Source: UBA11524 sp964547515
Lineage (GTDB): Bacteria; Bacillota; Clostridia; Christensenellales; Aristaeellaceae
Assembly (NCBI GenBank): GCA_964547515.1
Contig: CAZJOA010000064.1
Span: 1 to 15,354, forward strand
DNA: 15,354 nt
Reading direction: 5' to 3'
The translations under genes and the position numbers were made by a program. Under the pieces are notes generated by a model that was not told where the DNA came from, made no database searches, and saw only the letters and a list, made by a program, of their open reading frames with translations. This document shows, piece by piece, positions 14,199-15,354 of this stretch. Every line of letters begins with the position of its first letter. Position 1 is the stretch's first letter.

Positions 14199-15116
14199 AT
14201 GAAGACCTATCTGACCATCGATGTGGGGGGAACATACACCAAATCGGCGCTGATGGGAGCGGACGGAGCGCTTTTGCGGCGATACGACAGAGTACCGACG
14301 GCGCAGGGGAGCGAGGCGGACTTCCTGTCCATGCTGACGGGACTGGTGCGCCGTGCGCAAGGGGAGTCCACGCTGGACGGCGCCGCCCTGAGCGCCCCGG
14401 GGATGATCGACAGTACACAGGGCATCATGCACACGGGCGGATCGCTCTTCGTGATCGACCAAATGCCGGTGGCGCGTCTGCTGACGGCAGAAACGGGCAT
14501 CGCAGTGAGCGTGGAGAACGATGCGCATTGTGCGGCGCTGGCGGAGGTGTGGCAGGGGACACTGCGCGGCTGCCGGAGCGGGGTCGTCATGCTCCTGGGG
14601 ACGGCGGTGGGCGGCGCGATCCTCATGGACGGCAAGCTCCGCCGTGGGGCGCATGGCCTGGCAGGGGAGTTCAGCTATGTGATGACCGATGTGCAGGAAT
14701 GCATGCAGCGTCATCATCTGCTGGCGGAACAGGGTGGCGTACCGGCGCTGATGGCGCTGGCATCGCGGCGGATGGGATGCCCCGAGGCCGCGCTGACGGG
14801 CGAGATCGTCTTTCAGCGTGCCAATGCGGGGGACTTGTCCGCCCTGACAGCATTGCGCGAATACGCATCCCGCCTGGCCGTGCAGATCCTCAACCTGCAT
14901 GTCATGCTGGATCCGGAGAAATTCGCCCTGGGCGGCGGGGTGAGCGAACAGCCCCTGCTGCTGACGCTGATCGACGAGGCGCTGCACCGCATCGCGCAGG
15001 TGTATCCGCATCCGCTGCCGCTGCCGCAGGTGGAGGCATGCCGCTTCCACAACGATGCAAACCTGCTGGGCGCGCTGTATCACCACATCACGCTGACAAA
15101 GGCGCGTGAAGGCTGA
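14199..15116 (+). CDS. ROK-family sugar kinase, BglK-like
   Basis: The 305-residue cytoplasmic protein is an ASKHA-fold ROK kinase. DVGGT (8-12) is the phosphate-binding loop, LSAPGMID (64-71) is the sugar-site strand, ENDAH (106-110) holds the catalytic Asp108, and GTAVGGA (134-140) is the adenosine-site loop. HGLAGEFSY (152-160) replaces the usual GExGH region, and the CxCGxxGCxE zinc motif of most ROK kinases is absent. This zinc-less form, together with LDPEKFALGGGVSEQP (237-252) and a C-terminal NLLGALYHHI, resembles the beta-glucoside kinase BglK, which phosphorylates cellobiose-type sugars at the 6' hydroxyl. The 6-phospho-beta-glucosidase gene lies upstream, which strengthens that reading. 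GGAGGAG at 14181-14187 lies 11 nt before ATG. Glucokinase or allose/N-acetylmannosamine kinase activity is the main alternative. No DNA-binding domain is present, so it is not a ROK repressor. Confidence 0.9.
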   Translation: MKTYLTIDVGGTYTKSALMGADGALLRRYDRVPTAQGSEADFLSMLTGLVRRAQGESTLDGAALSAPGMIDSTQGIMHTGGSLFVIDQMPVARLLTAETGIAVSVENDAHCAALAEVWQGTLRGCRSGVVMLLGTAVGGAILMDGKLRRGAHGLAGEFSYVMTDVQECMQRHHLLAEQGGVPALMALASRRMGCPEAALTGEIVFQRANAGDLSALTALREYASRLAVQILNLHVMLDPEKFALGGGVSEQPLLLTLIDEALHRIAQVYPHPLPLPQVEACRFHNDANLLGALYHHITLTKAREG

Positions 15117-15204
15117 ATCGGCAGTATCCCCACCGGTGCACGCCCCTCACCATGGGCGCGTGACGTACCGCAGCTGCATGTTCTCCACGTCCACGGGCGG
15201 GTTT

Positions 15205-15240
15205 TCCCCCGACACAGGTCGGATAAGGTCGGAATACATC
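15205..15240. repeat. Diverged copy of a dispersed repeat element
   Basis: This segment shares the words CACAGG and ATAAGGTCGG, in the same order and spacing, with 13924-13953 before the tandem repeat. After that the two copies diverge. It indicates a dispersed element with copies on both sides of the ROK gene. The rest of 15117-15248 shows nothing further that I can support. Confidence 0.5.
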
Positions 15241-15248
15241 CCCCAAGC

Positions 15249-15278
15249 AAAAAAGGCCGCGCCATGCGACCTTTTTTT
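15249..15278. terminator. Bidirectional terminator between convergent genes
   Basis: AAAAAAGG at the left and CCTTTTTTT at the right enclose a GGcCGC/GCGaCC stem with one mismatch and a 5-nt loop. Read on either strand it gives a GC stem followed by a T-run. It sits between the + strand ROK gene and a minus-strand gene entering from the right, as expected for a shared terminator. Confidence 0.8.
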
Positions 15279-15283
15279 GTGCG

Positions 15284-15354
15284 TCACTGTTCCATCTGAC
15301 GACCGACGATGCCGGCGGCGGTTTCGGCGACCTTGATCTCCGTGTCGCCCATGC
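15284..15354 (-). CDS. C-terminal end of a minus-strand protein (partial)
   Basis: On the minus strand the frame is open from the window edge to TGA at 15286-15284 and encodes 22 residues plus a partial codon, ending MGDTEIKVAETAAGIVGRQMEQ. The stop lies 5 nt from the shared terminator, which supports a real gene end. The fragment is too short to assign. MGDTEIKVAETA faintly recalls the C-terminal MGNAxxxVKxxA motif of Cof-type HAD phosphatases, but this is weak. It is convergent to the sugar locus and probably unrelated. Confidence 0.55.
   Translation of the reverse strand, partial: MGDTEIKVAETAAGIVGRQMEQ

Noticed and set aside
13688..14200. Open frames on both strands through the 90-bp repeats
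   Set aside because: The repeat length is a multiple of three, so frames stay open mechanically. The predicted peptides simply repeat and have no start signal or family.
14199..15116. ROK-type transcriptional repressor (NagC/XylR)
   Set aside because: The protein starts directly at the ATP-binding DVGGT motif and has no N-terminal helix-turn-helix.
12348..15116. Acetylated rhamnogalacturonan as the target of the locus
   Set aside because: Esterase plus rhamnosidase would fit, but the phospho-beta-glucosidase and kinase would be unexplained and no pectate lyase or GH105/GH28 gene is present. It is kept only as a second-choice substrate.

Overview
The window is 15.4 kb of GC-rich bacterial DNA. 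Strong AGGAGG-type ribosome binding sites, Sec signal peptides of Clostridia style, Rho-independent terminators and palindromic dispersed repeats point to a high-GC member of the Bacillota (Clostridia / Christensenellales-like gut or rumen lineages). That placement is inference from style, because no phylogenetic marker gene is present. All complete genes lie on the + strand; only the right-hand edge carries the tail of a minus-strand gene.

Layout. (1) 1-105: the last codons of an upstream gene and its terminator. (2) 303-1570: a free-standing gene for a secreted alpha/beta-hydrolase-fold esterase (Est1) with its own terminator. (3) 1599-6231: an AraC-family regulator, a cytoplasmic GH78 alpha-L-rhamnosidase and a metallo-beta-lactamase-fold hydrolase whose start overlaps the end of the rhamnosidase. 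(4) 6284-12311: an ABC sugar-importer operon of the ribose/rhamnose class (CUT2). It encodes a double-NBD ATPase, permease 1, a second esterase (Est2, interrupted by one in-frame TAG), a solute-binding protein and permease 2, and ends in a terminator. (5) 12348-15116: a GH1 6-phospho-beta-glucosidase and a BglK-like ROK kinase, separated by about 430 bp of gene-free DNA with palindromic elements and a 90-bp tandem repeat. (6) 15117-15354: a repeat fragment, a bidirectional terminator and the C-terminal end of a minus-strand gene.

How the genes may work together. Extracellular esterases would strip acyl groups from a glycoside. The two-permease CUT2 importer, with the same composition as the rhamnose transporter RhaSTPQ, would bring the glycoside in. 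The GH78 enzyme, which has no signal peptide, would release rhamnose in the cytoplasm. The ROK kinase would phosphorylate the remaining beta-glucoside, and the GH1 enzyme would cleave the phosphorylated product. The AraC protein is the likely sensor. No PTS genes, rhamnose isomerase/kinase/aldolase or other rhamnose catabolism genes are visible. The best hypothesis is a locus for acylated rhamnosyl-beta-glucosides, such as plant phenolic glycosides. The substrate is inferred from gene content only.
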